Source: Agapanthus africanus (Eukaryota > Streptophyta > Magnoliopsida > Asparagales > Amaryllidaceae). Taken from it: a stretch of 64,000 nucleotides of DNA. The stretch lies in the NCBI GenBank assembly GCA_030015575.1, contig JASDDO010000001.1, forward strand, positions 137,659,988-137,723,987, written 5' to 3'. The notes beneath the pieces are model-generated. The model made no database searches. It worked only from the letters and a program-made list of their open reading frames with translations, and was not told where the DNA came from. Made by a program: the position numbers and the translations under genes. How positions within the stretch are numbered: position 1 is the first letter of the stretch; each line of letters opens with the position of its first letter. This document shows positions 11,272 through 22,467 of this stretch, in pieces.

Positions 11272-13159
11272 ATGATCGGCTGGACACGGGATTCTAGTGC
11301 CCGTCTAGTCCGCGTTTTTGCTATCGACTCTAAAGTCGGTGCTTCTTCATCTTCTATTTCTCCTCTGCCTACCATATCTCTCGATATGGACGGATCTCCA
11401 TCGGGTTTTAACGACACCACCCTGCCACCACCCGTAGGTTCGCAAAATCCACCACGCATCTCTCTTCAAGAAAGATGCTATCCCGTAGGCGGACCTATTC
11501 CTACGTGTCTGTCTCTTCCACCACCCAATAGGGATAATTTCGAAATTAAACCCCACTTCATCAACTTTTTGCCCAAATTTCACAGACTTGAATCCGAAGA
11601 CGCATACGTTTTTATAACCAAGTTCGAAAACGTATGTGCTATGATGACTACCACCCAACTATTAGAGAATGATCTGCGATTACTTCTTCTCCCTTTTACC
11701 TTGTGCGATCTCGCAGAAAATTGGTTTTATAGCACCGCCGCACATTCTATTGCTAAATGTGATGAATTCGTTATAGCGTTCTTTAAGAAATTCTATTCTC
11801 ATCACAAGACCGCATGTATTCGGAGCGAGATTAACCAGTTTGTCCAACTTCCCAATGAACCCTTTTGGAAATGCTTTGAACGGTCTAAAGATCTTCTTAT
11901 CCAATTCCCTCATCACGGAATCGATAGATGGCAACTTTGCTGCATTGTATACGAGGGTGTTAATCCAGCCACAAAACAAATTATTGAAACCATTTTCAAT
12001 GTCATTTCATGTCAAAAGACAATGGCGAAGTATGGAAATTTCTGGAAAATCTCGCTGAACAAACATTACAGTGGGAGAGTACTAGACCAACATTGTCTTC
12101 ATCTAGGGCAGGTATCCATCAGCTCGACGTTTCCATCGCAGTAAAAACCGAAATGGCCGCGATGCAAAAGAAACTCAAAGTTATGGAAAGCTAATTCTCT
12201 TCAGCCTCCCTAAACCAAGTTGCGCTCTCCAAAACCGTGTGTGGTTGCTGTTTTGACTCATCACATTTAACGGAAGAATATCCTTTGAATCCTCCGTCTC
12301 AAGGTCAAGAACAAACTAATACTGCTTTTCAGCAAAGACCTAGAAATGATCCTTATTCCTCCACATATAATCAGGGATGGAGAATCATCCTAATTTTTCT
12401 TGGAACCAAAACCAAACTCAAACTCAAAATCAGTTCCCAAGACAAAATAACTTTCAAAGGCTTCCCCCACAGCAACAACAGCCACCACACCAAATTCAGC
12501 ACCCCTTTCAACTACAATCTTTCCAAAATCCGGCCAACAACTTTGTCCCTTATAATAGTTCTTTCTAACCACAAACTAATACTCCAATGGCCGGTACCGA
12601 AAAAACTTCTGCACTCGAAAGAAGCTAAGAAACGTTTATTAAACACTCTACACAAACGAAGGCTAATTTAACATTTTCTATCCATACGTTAGTGCAACAC
12701 ACTGCTTCTCGCAGTGAAAGAATAAAATTGATCAAAGCACAAATTGCACAGATAAATGCCCCAATAAGTGAAAGAGAGAAAGGGAGACTTCCATCTCAAG
12801 CTCTACCAAATCCTGACCACTCACAAACCGCAAATATCGTCTTTAACCAACAAAATCATAACGTGAGTGTCGTAACTACGTTGAGATCGGGAAGAGTTCT
12901 AAACAATAATGTTGGTAAACAAGTTGATGATGATGAGTCAGATGAAACCCCGGCTATTGTTTATATTCCTACTTTGTCTAGTCCACCATCTTCTTCTGAG
13001 CCTATTCTCCGTTCTTCACTAGGCTCATACCCTCAGCCCACTTTATTGAATGAACTACCATCTCAGACCATCCCGACTCCAATTTCGGGATCCATTCCAT
13101 CCCCACAAACTTCTCCTCAAATTTGGACCCAACCCTTATTGATAAAGCCCCCTTTCTAA
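11272..13159 (+). pseudogene. Athila gag, frameshifted
   Basis: Structural capsid protein of the retroelement. The start at 11272 opens 290 codons containing the retrotransposon gag domain: the stretch with FHRLESEDAYVFITKFENVC, then LRLLLLPFTLCDLAENWF, then NEPFWKCFERSKDLLIQFPH. The frame shifts near 12005, continuing in the frame that has MSKDNGEVWKFLENLAEQTL. It meets a stop at 12192 and shifts again near 12380 into NHPNFSWNQNQ and a Gln-rich tail, with another stop at 12566. The last block, 12692-13159, contains LRSGRVL, the usual Athila gag C-terminus. The zinc knuckle near 12238-12290 is CGCCFDSSHLTEEY: the last Cys of C-x2-C-x4-H-x4-C is Tyr. Confidence 0.85.
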
Positions 13160-13183
13160 ATAGGTTGAGGGCCAACAAATCAA

Positions 13184-13800
13184 ATGCACAAATGGAGAAG
13201 GTTATGGAAATGTAACAAAGTTAACATAAATATTCCTCTCTTAGATGCTATCCAAAAAGTTCCGTTCTATGCAAAAATTCTTAAGAACTTGTGCACTAAG
13301 AATAGGAAAACTCAAGTACCTAAAAAGGTTTTTTTAGCGAGCAATGTGAACACTGTTTTTAACCAACAATTGCCCACGAAACGTAAGGACCTTGGTTGTC
13401 CTACAATATCTATAACTATTGGGGGTAAAAATATCAATCGCGCTCTGCTCGATTTAGGTGCTAGTGTTAACTTGCTTCCGTATTCTGTTTATGAGCAATT
13501 AGGCATAGGAGAGTTGAAACCTGCGCACTGCACTCTCCAGATGGCCGATCGATCTATCACCCATCCTAGGGTTGAGCTAGAGGACGTGTTAATCAAAGTC
13601 GGGGAATTTATATTCCCTGTGGACTTTATATTTTTAGATACACAGCCTATGACGAACCCACGGAACCAAATCCCGGTGATCCTTGGTCGCCCTTTTTTAG
13701 CAACTTCAAATGCTGTAATCAATGGTCGTAACGGTTCTATGAACCTATCCTTCGGGAAGATGAAAATTGAGCTTAACATTTTCAAGATAGGAAGTCAACC
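13184..13800 (+). pseudogene. Athila aspartic protease domain
   Basis: Retropepsin that would cleave the polyprotein. The block from 13184 begins with an Athila-type linker (PLLDAIQKVPFYAKILKNL). The catalytic region reads ALLDLGASVNLLPYSVYEQL, where Athila proteases have DLGAS in place of DTGAS. It ends with VILGRPFLATSNAVINGRNG, the usual flap and C-terminal motif. This domain has no internal stop and is in the same frame as the reverse transcriptase that follows. Confidence 0.9.
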
Positions 13801-15240
13801 CTCCGAACCTTCTGCTCATCTAATTGATATATGTTCTGTCAATGAGATAGCATCCGATAGTTGCGAAGTTGAGAAACTTTGCGATAATGATCTCGATGCC
13901 ATTAGAACGTTAATGTTTGATCCAGCTATTTATACGAGTGATGACCTTTCTGTCGACAAGTCTATCCCTAAGTATGAATCCTTTGACTTGTCGCAAAAGT
14001 TAGTCGAGCTTTCCGAGTCAATCTCTTACGCTGGTCATGAACCTCTTAAAGAGTCTAAGTATCATTCCCTTACCCTACCTTTTATCGTCTCTCCGCCGAC
14101 ACTAGATCTCAAGCTACTACCGTCTCATCTTAAATATGCATATTTATTTAAGAATGAGTCCTTCCCCATTATCATATCAGCTTCTCTAGTTTTAGAGCAA
14201 GGGCGAGCTCTTTTGTCGGTCTTGAGATCAAATCGGCAAGCTTTTGGTTGGACAACGGCGGACATCAAAGAGATTAGTCCCTTGATTGTTGAACATCATA
14301 TATATTTGATGGATGAATCCAAACCAGCTCGAGACCCACAAAGTCAGTTGTATCCCGTCATGAAGGAGGTGGTAAGGAAAGAAATCGTCAAATGCCTAGA
14401 TAATGGTATAATTTACCCAATATCTGATAGCCAATGGGTAAGTCCTATTCATGTAGTTCCTAAAAAGTCTGGCATCACGATCATAACTAATGGGGCTAAT
14501 GAGTTGATCCAAACACGCACCCAAACTGGGTGGCGGGTATGTATTGATTATAGAAAACTCAATGCCGCAACGAGAAAATATCACTTCCCTCTGCTTTTCA
14601 TTGACTAGATGTTGGAACGATTAGCTGGGCATGAATACTACTGTTTCTTGGATGGATACTCCGGCTATAACCAGATTCCCATTGTCGAAAAGGATCAAGA
14701 TAAGACAACTTTTACTTGTCCTTTCCGTACTTTTGCTTATAGACGCATGCCCTTTGGGTTATGCAATGCTCCCGCTACATTTCAGCGGTGTATGATGAAG
14801 TTATTCTTTGACATGGTCGAGAATTTTCTGGAGATATTTATGGACGATTTCTCCATATTTGGGGGCTCCTTTGAGGAATGCCTATGTCATCTTGACGCTG
14901 TTCTTACTCGATGTAAGGATAAGAATTTAATTTTGAATTGGGAAAAATGTCATTTCATGGTTCAAGAAGGTATTGTCCTCAGGCATATCATTTCACGAAA
15001 AGGCATTGAGGTAGACAAAGCTAAAATAGATGTCATTCACAACCTTCCTCCTCCTAAATGCGTCAAAAATGTACGATCCTTTCTTGGTCATGCAGGATTT
15101 TATAGGCGATTTATTAAGGAATTTAGCAAAATTGTTAGACTTTTAACACTTCTCTTAGCCAAGGATACAACATTTCACTTCGATTCGGATTGCGTGGTTG
15201 ATTTTGAATCGCTTAAAAGTTCCCTCATTATAGCCCCCGT
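13801..15240 (+). pseudogene. Athila reverse transcriptase domain
   Basis: RNA-dependent DNA polymerase. Recognisable motifs include a conserved entry near 14350 (YPVMKEVVRKEIVKCLDNGI), VSPIHVVPKKSG, WRVCIDYRKLNAATRKYHFP, RMPFGLCNAPATFQRCMM and the catalytic box LEIFMDDFSIFG near 14838, which carries FMDD as in other Athila elements. A TAG stop at 14606-14608 falls where lineage members have Gln just before MLERLAGHEYYCFLDGYSGY, so the active site lies downstream of a nonsense mutation. The rest of the domain is open. Confidence 0.9.
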
Positions 15241-15742
15241 TTTGCCATCTCCGAACTGGAATCACCCTTTCGAGCTTATATGTGATGCATCCGATTTTGC
15301 TATTGGTGCAGTCTTAGAACAGCACATTGATAAGATGCCACATGTAATTTACTATGCAAGTAGGACCTTGAACGATACCTAAATGAATTATACAACTACC
15401 GAGGAAGAACTCTTGGCAGTTTTATTTGTATTACAAAAATTCAGGCCCTACTTAATTGCAGCTCCAGTTGTAGTTTACATCGATCATTCCACCCTAAGAC
15501 ATCTTTTATCGAAGAAGGATGCTAAATCCAGGCTAATACGTTGGATCCTGTTGTTACAAGAATTTGATCTTGTCATACGAGACAAGAGTGGATATGAAAA
15601 CGTCGTAGCCGACCATCTTTCATGCCTTTCTTCTTCGCCAACGTTGACCTTGCCAATAAATGATTACTTTCCTGACGAACAGCTCTTGACCATATCCTGC
15701 GAACCTTGGTTCGTGGATATTATGAATTATTTAGCAACATGA
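15241..15742 (+). pseudogene. Athila RNase H domain
   Basis: Removes the RNA strand during reverse transcription. It is identified by FELICDASDFAIGAVLEQ near 15270, then [20 protein letters not shown], then [20 protein letters not shown] and VVADHLSCL at the end. A TAA stop at 15380-15382 falls at a position that is normally Gln, so it is probably a single C-to-T change. A further stop at 15740-15742 separates it from integrase. Confidence 0.88.
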
Positions 15743-16976
15743 CTTCTACCCAACGAATGGTTAAAACAAGACAATCACCGATTTCTATCCCAAGGAAAAC
15801 ACTTTTATTGGGATGAACCTTATCTGTTTAAGTATTGTCCTGATCAAATCATTCGCCGATGTGTCCCTAATAATAAATTCAAGAGTGTATTGTCTTTTTG
15901 CCATGATCAGGCATGTGGCGGTCACTTTGGTTCAAGGAAAACGGCGGAGAAAGTTTTGCAATGTGGTTTTTATTGGCCAACGTTATTTAAAGATGCATAT
16001 GATTATTGCAAAACTTGTTCATGATGTTAACACATGGGTCGGATTTCATGAGGAAATGAGATGTCGCTCCAACCTATCTTGGTTGTGGAGATGTTTGATG
16101 TTTGGGGAATTGATTTTATGGGCCTATTTCCCAACTCTTTAGGGAATTTATACATCTTATTAGCGGTTGATTATATCTCTAAATGGGTGGAAGCGGTACC
16201 GTGTCGTACTAATGACAACAAGGTTGTTGTTAAGTTCCTTAAAAAAATATATATTTTCGTGATTCGATCACCCTCACATTATAATTAGCGACAATGGGAC
16301 GCATTTCTGTAATTGGTCTTTTGAGGCTTTGATGCGGAAATGTTCAATTAACCACAAGCTTTCTACGTCCTATCAACCCCAAACGAGCGGGAAAGTTGAG
16401 ATCTCTAATAGACAGATCAAACAAATTTTGGAGAAAACGGTTTCTAAGAACTGTAAAGATTGGTCCACCAAATTTACGGATGCTCTTTGGGCATTTCATA
16501 AAGCTTATAAGATCGATCTTGGCATGTCTCCTTACCGATTAGTATTTGGGAAAGCTTGCCACCTTCCTGTCGAGATCGAACATAAAGCAATGTAGGCTAT
16601 TAAAGAACTTAACTATGATTTTGATCAAGCCAGCAGCTATCAGAAGCTGCAATTAAATGAGCTAAGCGAACTTCGCGATGAAGCTTACGATAATGCGGTT
16701 ATAGTAAAGAACCGGACAAAAGTGTTCTACGACAAAAACCTTTTGAGAAAAAATTTTACACCGGGACAACAAGTCCATCTTTATGATTCTCGTCTCCATC
16801 TTCATCCAGGTAAGCTACGATCTCGTTGGAAAGGAACTTTTGTGGTGCGGTATGTGTACCCGTACAGTACAGTGGATATAGAAAATATTAAAAACGGTTC
16901 TATTTTTAAAGTTAATGGGCACAGATTAAAACCGTACTTTTCTGCTAACCAATCGGAGGAGCTCTTGTTCCTATAG
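15743..16976 (+). pseudogene. Athila integrase
   Basis: Inserts the DNA copy into the genome. The zinc-binding region is visible (FCHDQACGGHFGSRKTAEKV, then YDYCKTC) but is followed by in-frame stops around 16020. The catalytic core has [20 protein letters not shown] with the first Asp. A frameshift near 16270 leads into SDNGTHF with the second Asp, and [20 protein letters not shown] carries the Glu. A stop at 16593 precedes the C-terminal part, which contains [20 protein letters not shown] and ends at 16976. At least four lesions make the protein unmakeable. Confidence 0.88.
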
Positions 16977-18393
16977 GAGCCGCTCTATCACAACTAACTT
17001 TCGTCCGCCTCACCTCCATATTTCGGTAACACTGTTCCATTTAAGAGCGAAGGTGAGTATAAAATAAAATATAACTGAATATCTGTGCATGCCAAAGAAC
17101 AAGTTTGGTGGTAGTTTTTCATTTAATTATTATTTTGCACCTATTATTTTTCTCCCAAGTCTACAGGTTTATGCGCTCAAAGAACATCGGTGAGGACACT
17201 GCTGCAAATAGGTTTGGAGGGGAGGTTTGTATTTACTGAAATATCATTTGGCACTAGGCACTATATATGAAAAAAATGAAAGAATGAAAATTTTCTTGGA
17301 AATAAAAGTTAGAAGTGAAAAATACATATGTAAGAGGGGAAGAGATTTAAGAAAAGAAAGAAAATTTGATGTTTTAAAACAAAGCTAGTAATAGGCAGTC
17401 ATGAGCTGTTATCCTAAGGGTTAATAAGATGAAGGAAATTACTAATCTGAGAATAGAAATAAATCTGAAAAATAGTCCCTATTCTTGAGTCCAAACATTT
17501 AAACGTTGATATCCTACTATACGTACTTGCACACATCTTGAAACTTAGGATAGTAGAGGATACCTTAAAATGCTCTTGTCTAAAAGCCTAAGTATGAGAA
17601 AGAAAAAAAATATATAAATGACACATAAAAAAATAAATGGTTAAGAAAAATAAACACTGGTTTTGTAATTACTTAAGGCGGCATAAAAAAATATAGCGAG
17701 GGTGCCTTATCACTTAGTGCCTTAGACCAACTGGTTTGGGAGCCACTGCTAAGCCTTAGGTATTTCAAGACTAGGATATTGCTAATTACGCCTTAATGAG
17801 TGAGCACATTTGGTAATCGTTTAGTTAGTACCTCAAGAAGTATTAACGGTCGCATGAAGAATGCGTGAGCAATTCCATCTAAAATATTCACCAACTAAAA
17901 AGTACTAAGGAAGATGGACAAGAGTATGATAGCTTGAATTGAATTCTCTAAGTGTAGAGATATATTTTACACACATGTAGGGGTATATGATCGATGTTTG
18001 AAAGAAAGGTAGGGAGGAAGACTAAGGACGATGTTTTATTGAGAGATGATGTGATTTCTGAAATCTTTTCATGACTATTAAGATAGAGCCCATGAAAACT
18101 AAAAAGCTAGTATAATTTGAAACTCTTATTTTCAAGATTCTTTCTTTTATAAGTTCCTTATTTTTGTATGTAACTTTCATCTTCTTTCTTTTATTATGGG
18201 ATTTTGTGGATGTAATCCGCGGAAAACCCTCAGGAGACAACACTCCTCCTACTAGGGACAACTAGAGATTTAAAGGCTTGTTGCACGTGTTAAGTGCAAT
18301 CGTGTTGCCCATGAAAGTGTGCTAGTTAGGTTTTTCTTTTTCTTTTTAATAACTAGTTTGTTCGGGACGATCAAAGATAAGTTTAGGGATATT
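16977..18393 (+). other. Athila 3' UTR with polypurine tract
   Basis: No gene seen. Large parts match the 3' UTRs of element A (about 20-1500, reversed) and element B (about 56400-57800, reversed). One shared block (18218-18245) contains GACAACACTCCTCCTACTAGGG; another (17700-17760) contains ACCAACTGGTTTGGGAGCC. The terminal tract AAGTTTAGGGATATTTG lies directly before the 3' LTR, and a GGTTTGGAGGGGAGG tract lies near 17211. An env-like ORF, found in some Athila elements, is absent. Confidence 0.7.
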
Positions 18394-19888
18394 TGATAAG
18401 TTTAAAAAAATTTCACAATTGTATGAACATTTTCCCTATTATTGTTAACTACTAAAAGGTGTTAATTGTAAATATAGAACATATATGAGTTTATTTGTAA
18501 AATTATTATTATCATATGTTTCTTCATATAATTACGGAAAATATATGCATATAATATTTAAATGAAATACTAATAATTAAATATGCAAATCGTGCAAAAT
18601 ATTTCTAATCAATATTCTTAAGATTTAATATCAAGTAAATGGTTGGAATAATATCTCAAAAATATAAAATGCTACTCACACTTTGATCTAAGATATTGTG
18701 CAGATATTAGCTCAAGTCTGGAATCCAAGTAAGAGATCCAAGTCAAACCGGGATATCGAAACCGAATCTGCTAAATTTTAGAAGCAAATCGAGGAATCTA
18801 GCAACGGTAGAGATTTAGAGCAATATTTTCAGAATCTATATATCAAAAGGTTCTCAAAATATCGACACAAAAAGCAGGAAAAAATCTCAAAACCCAGTGC
18901 CACCAATAAGCGGCGGATCCATGGCCAAATTAGGTATTATGCGGCGGAAGCGCGGTTGAATCTGAGCCGTCGGATATGGGATTTTGGGATCATGACCTTA
19001 ACTGCATATACTCACAGATGGCATCGAGGGTTTCTAGTTTCAAGGACTATATATAGGACCAAGAGCTGTGCATTCAAAAATGATCCAAGTGATCACATAA
19101 TCATCTATTCATCTAGCTCCACAAAGAGAGAGATCTAGAGCAAACTAGAGTTCTTGTAATCTACTTTCTAAGGAGAAAAGTTGTATGCAATAGTTGATTA
19201 ATAAAGATAGTTTTTATTTTAATTCTTTTTGCATTTATTTTGCGTATTTACTTTTACTCATTACTTTTCTGCATCTTCATTATGCTTTCATTCACCTTTA
19301 ACCTCTCTTCTAAATTAAACATGAGCGAGTAATTCCTTTCTTGCTAGGGTTTGTAGGATAGGGTAGAATAATGGATGAAAAAATCTTTTAATTTCTTTTT
19401 AACATTTTAAAGTTTATAAATTTTAGCAAAATAAATGTTAACCTCCTTATCGGGCGCGCTATCAATTTATTGATAGTCACGACCACGATTTGAGATTGGT
19501 TAAACACTTGTTTTGTTAAGGGCTTTACATGAATAGATATCAATGGATGGATAAGGGTCGGTAGTGGGAATCCCTAATTCTCTCCAAGAACCCTAATCCA
19601 TATTCATCGCTATCGCTTTAGTTTTAAACTATTAAAAGGTAAAAGAGTCATTTTTAATATTCATGCATTAACTACTAAGTCCTATGAACCCTAAAAGCCT
19701 TTTTATTATAAATTTTACATCCGTATTAAAATAGAAAGATAACAATCACCCATCTCTTTCATCAACTCGTCTAAAGTAAGAAAAGAATTCACGTTTCTCC
19801 ACGGACGACCCGTACTCATCGCGGCTAGCTACTTGCGACACCATTTTGATTGCGGTTATTTACAAAGCACTCTTTCGTAGACCAATTA
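18394..19888 (+). repeat. 3' LTR of Athila element
   Basis: 1495 bp, TGATAAGT to CCAATTA. The terminal CA is mutated to TA. The target duplication GTGCT follows at 19889-19893. Confidence 0.95.
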
Positions 19889-19893
19889 GTGCT

Positions 19894-20073
19894 CATGGAT
19901 TATCAAGACTGCTTCTTATGGAACAACTCCGAGATGTCGGGTCTTGATCAAGATATAGCGGTACACAAGCTGGCCATAACCCCAGCGATAAAGCCAGTTA
20001 AACAAGCACCGAGAAGGATGTGGCTCGAACTCGAGACGAGCATCAATGCAGAAGTCAAGAAGCTCATCGACTT
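19894..20073 (+). pseudogene. Tat-lineage polyprotein fragment, start of reverse transcriptase
   Basis: Resumes the frame of 8657-8836 after the Athila element. It reads MDYQDCFLWNNSEMSGLDQD, then a stretch with KLAITPAIKPVKQAPRRM, the well-known entry to Tat/Athila reverse transcriptases, and stops being recognisable at 20073 where a Tekay-like LTR begins. The rest of the polymerase is absent from the window. The ORF that runs on to 20119 is chimeric. Confidence 0.8.
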
Positions 20074-20358
20074 TGTTACGACCCAGAATTGGCACGTGAC
20101 CGGCACTTGCCTCACGTGAAATCCATAGGACCCCACCGTAACCCAAGTAAGCCAAAAGCCCAGAAATCTAAACCTATTTAGGAAAATAATGGAGGTGAAA
20201 TTTTAAAATAAAGGTATAATAAAATCAAGTTCTTTCTTTTTAAAGTATATATAAGTTCGTTTGAAATGCAAGTGAATTATATGCTATAATTTGAAAACGT
20301 TTTCTTCATTTGAAATTTGGACAGCGCCTCCATTAGAAATTTTGATAAAAACAAGTAC
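20074..20358 (-). repeat. Minus-strand Tekay-like LTR, left (3') end
   Basis: Begins TGTTACGACCC and continues AATTGGCACGTGACC, the reverse complement of the LTR 3' end at 42640-42668 with changes. The match extends to a block with GGAGGCGCTGTCCAAATTT (minus), compared with 34163-34185. The adjacent GACTT (20069-20073) is the candidate target duplication. The LTR continues after the CACTA element and two more insertions. Confidence 0.65.
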
Positions 20359-20370
20359 CACTACTACAAA

Positions 20371-20935
20371 TAGGGGTTGCCCCTACGGATAAATCTATAG
20401 GCGCAAACCTCTGCCTCTACGGCTATGTTCGTAGAGGCAAAAAAATACGTCATAGGTGCACACGCCACAAGTGCAAGTCTTAGCATTAAACATGCCCCTA
20501 CGGCGAAATATTTGCCCATACGGTTTAATGCGTAGGTCTATTGGTCCCTACGGATTTCACCGTAGGGACAAAATAGTTATTTAATTTATCGGTTTATAAA
20601 ATAAAATAGTTTCCCCTCCGGATAAATTCGTAGGGACAAATATATGCCCCTACGGCTTATGGCGTAGGTACAGATGTGTAGGGGCAAAATATCAGTATCC
20701 CGATATTTTGTCCCTACGGGTAAATTTGTAGGGGTAAAGCTAAGCCCCTACGGATTACTCCGTAGGGACAAGCCTAACCCCTATTACTGAGTCTATAAGG
20801 TCAAAATATCAGGTATCCGGATATATTGTCCCTACGGATAAATGTGTAGGGGCAATGTTGGACCCTACGGATTAAACGGTAGGTGCAACATTTGTACCTA
20901 CGGATTAATCCGTAGGGACATATTATCAGGTTTTT
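20371..20935. repeat. CACTA subterminal repeats, left end
   Basis: A dense series of CCCTACGG / CCGTAGGG motifs, often as short palindromes. Examples are GTCCCTACGG-6 nt-CCGTAGGGAC at 20544-20569, CCCTACGG-6 nt-CCGTAGGG at 20746-20767, and the perfect 20-bp palindrome at 20897-20916. In En/Spm-type elements subterminal repeats bind the TnpA-like protein; that role here is by analogy. Confidence 0.85.
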
Positions 20936-21192
20936 TAAAAAAAAGGGCTGCCCGTTTTTTCCTCACCCTGTGCACAATAATATATACATCATATATGAAA
21001 GTAATCAACAAGTAGAATATATACAACAGTATTCATAATCAACATTTCACGCATAATATATAAAAGAAATCAACAAGCAGAATACGATATCAATTTAAAT
21101 CAATATGAACACCACCAATATTGTCCAAAATATATACAATATGTATCATATAAGTAAATACATGTTTAAAATATAAAAATAAAAAAGCTACC

Positions 21193-22389
21193 CTAACTCG
21201 GTCTAGCACCACCTCTGATAATCGCCGTAATCTGGCGCATCTGCTCCTCGGATAAACCCTGAGTCAACAACTCGAGCAATGCGGACGGTATAGGAGTCTG
21301 AGCGGGCTGTGGAGCTGTGGAGCTGGTCTGCACAACCGTAGCCGAGGTAGTGGCTTGCGGAGCCGCAGCTGTGGGAGTCTGAGCGGGCTGTGGAGCTGTA
21401 GGAGCCGAAGGAGATGCTTGTGGAGCCTCAGCCGAACTACCCTGTCGCGTCTGTTCAGTTTTGCGTGTAATAAACGAGTAAGAACTGTATATTAGTCGAA
21501 TTCGTATCATTATCAGGTTATTGCGAAACCCCAATCTATGAATACTTAGGGACTTGGCCTCGTTTGGATATCTAGTTTGGAAAACCATAGTTTATTTTAA
21601 TTAGACAGTTTTATGTATGTATGATTAATCAAAGCTAAGTTTACAACCAAATAAGCTCAGGCTACGTACTAATATTCGATATGTTGCTATCTATAATATG
21701 ACATAATATTTTACTATTAAGTAGTATACATACTATCATCTCCTTCAACTCCTGAATGGTGGCCTTCAAGGTGTCAAGTTCTTGCTCTAGACGTCGCTCA
21801 CGGGAGATAGAGGAAGTAACCGCCGGAGTGAAGATCGCTCACGGGAGGAAGTAACCTCTCTCCCAACCTCCGTGGTGCCCTCCGTGTGCGGCGTCTAGGA
21901 CTGGGGTCAGCAGCATCGGATCGTTTTTTCCAGTAAAATCGATCCCCGATACCTCGGCCTGCTCAACCACCCGCTCCTACACCCACATTAACCAGTAAAA
22001 TATAAGTATATTATTTAAATTTGAACTTTTCAAAACAAAAATTTCAAATAGGGGTTGAATAAATATTAACACTTATGCAATACTCCTGGGTAGCGGTGTC
22101 GGGGTATCGAAGCTCGCCCGTGGCAGGATCTGTCGAGGTGCCGTGGACGGCAAGATACGCGGACAGCACGCTCGGTGTACCACCCTATGCCAGGGTCTGA
22201 ACTCTCTGCAATTCGCCAAAAATTTATATTTATTATAAAATAACTCTTAATTTTACATTATATTAAAATAGATCTATTGTAATTTACCGATCCATCCATG
22301 GCACGAGTAATATTCCTCGAGCCACCTGTATAAGTGGGGCGACCCCTTTTCGCCGACTTCCTATTCTCTTTATTTTGATCCGCCTGTTT
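21193..22389 (-). pseudogene. CACTA second gene, Transposase_24-like (TNP1-type) exons
   Basis: Reconstructed from splice-like boundaries on the minus strand. An exon at 22389-22288 follows TGTGCAG and is followed by GTAAATT; it reads ADQNKENRKSAKRGRPTYTG then GSRNITRAMDGS. An exon at 22205-about 22074 follows GAATTGCAG and reads VLSAYLAVHGTSTDPATGEL, with one stop. A third block near 21830-21737 ends QELDTLKATIQELKEMI before GTATG. A last exon at about 21455-21193 is Ala/Pro/Gln-rich with SEEQMRQITAIIRGG. Plant TPase_24 proteins have such an N-K-x-N-R motif and a coiled C-terminus. The assignment is moderate; frames between exons were not fully verified. Confidence 0.55.
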
Positions 22390-22467
22390 CTGCACAAAAC
22401 ATTCAGATTTAGTTTTCTAATTAGGCAACACAAAAAAATAAATTATATACCAAACAATGAATTACAT

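Larger units (their letters stand above)
8837..19888 (+). mobile_element. Athila-lineage Ty3/gypsy retrotransposon, full length, inactivated
   Basis: An 11,052-bp element with 5' LTR (8837-10317), tRNA-Asp primer site, leader, gag, protease, reverse transcriptase, RNase H, integrase, long 3' UTR and 3' LTR (18394-19888). Identical target duplications GTGCT flank it (8832-8836 and 19889-19893). The protease motif LDLGAS and the reverse transcriptase motif FMDD are characteristic of the Athila lineage. Several nonsense and frameshift mutations break the polyprotein. No envelope-like ORF is visible between integrase and 3' LTR. Confidence 0.95.
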
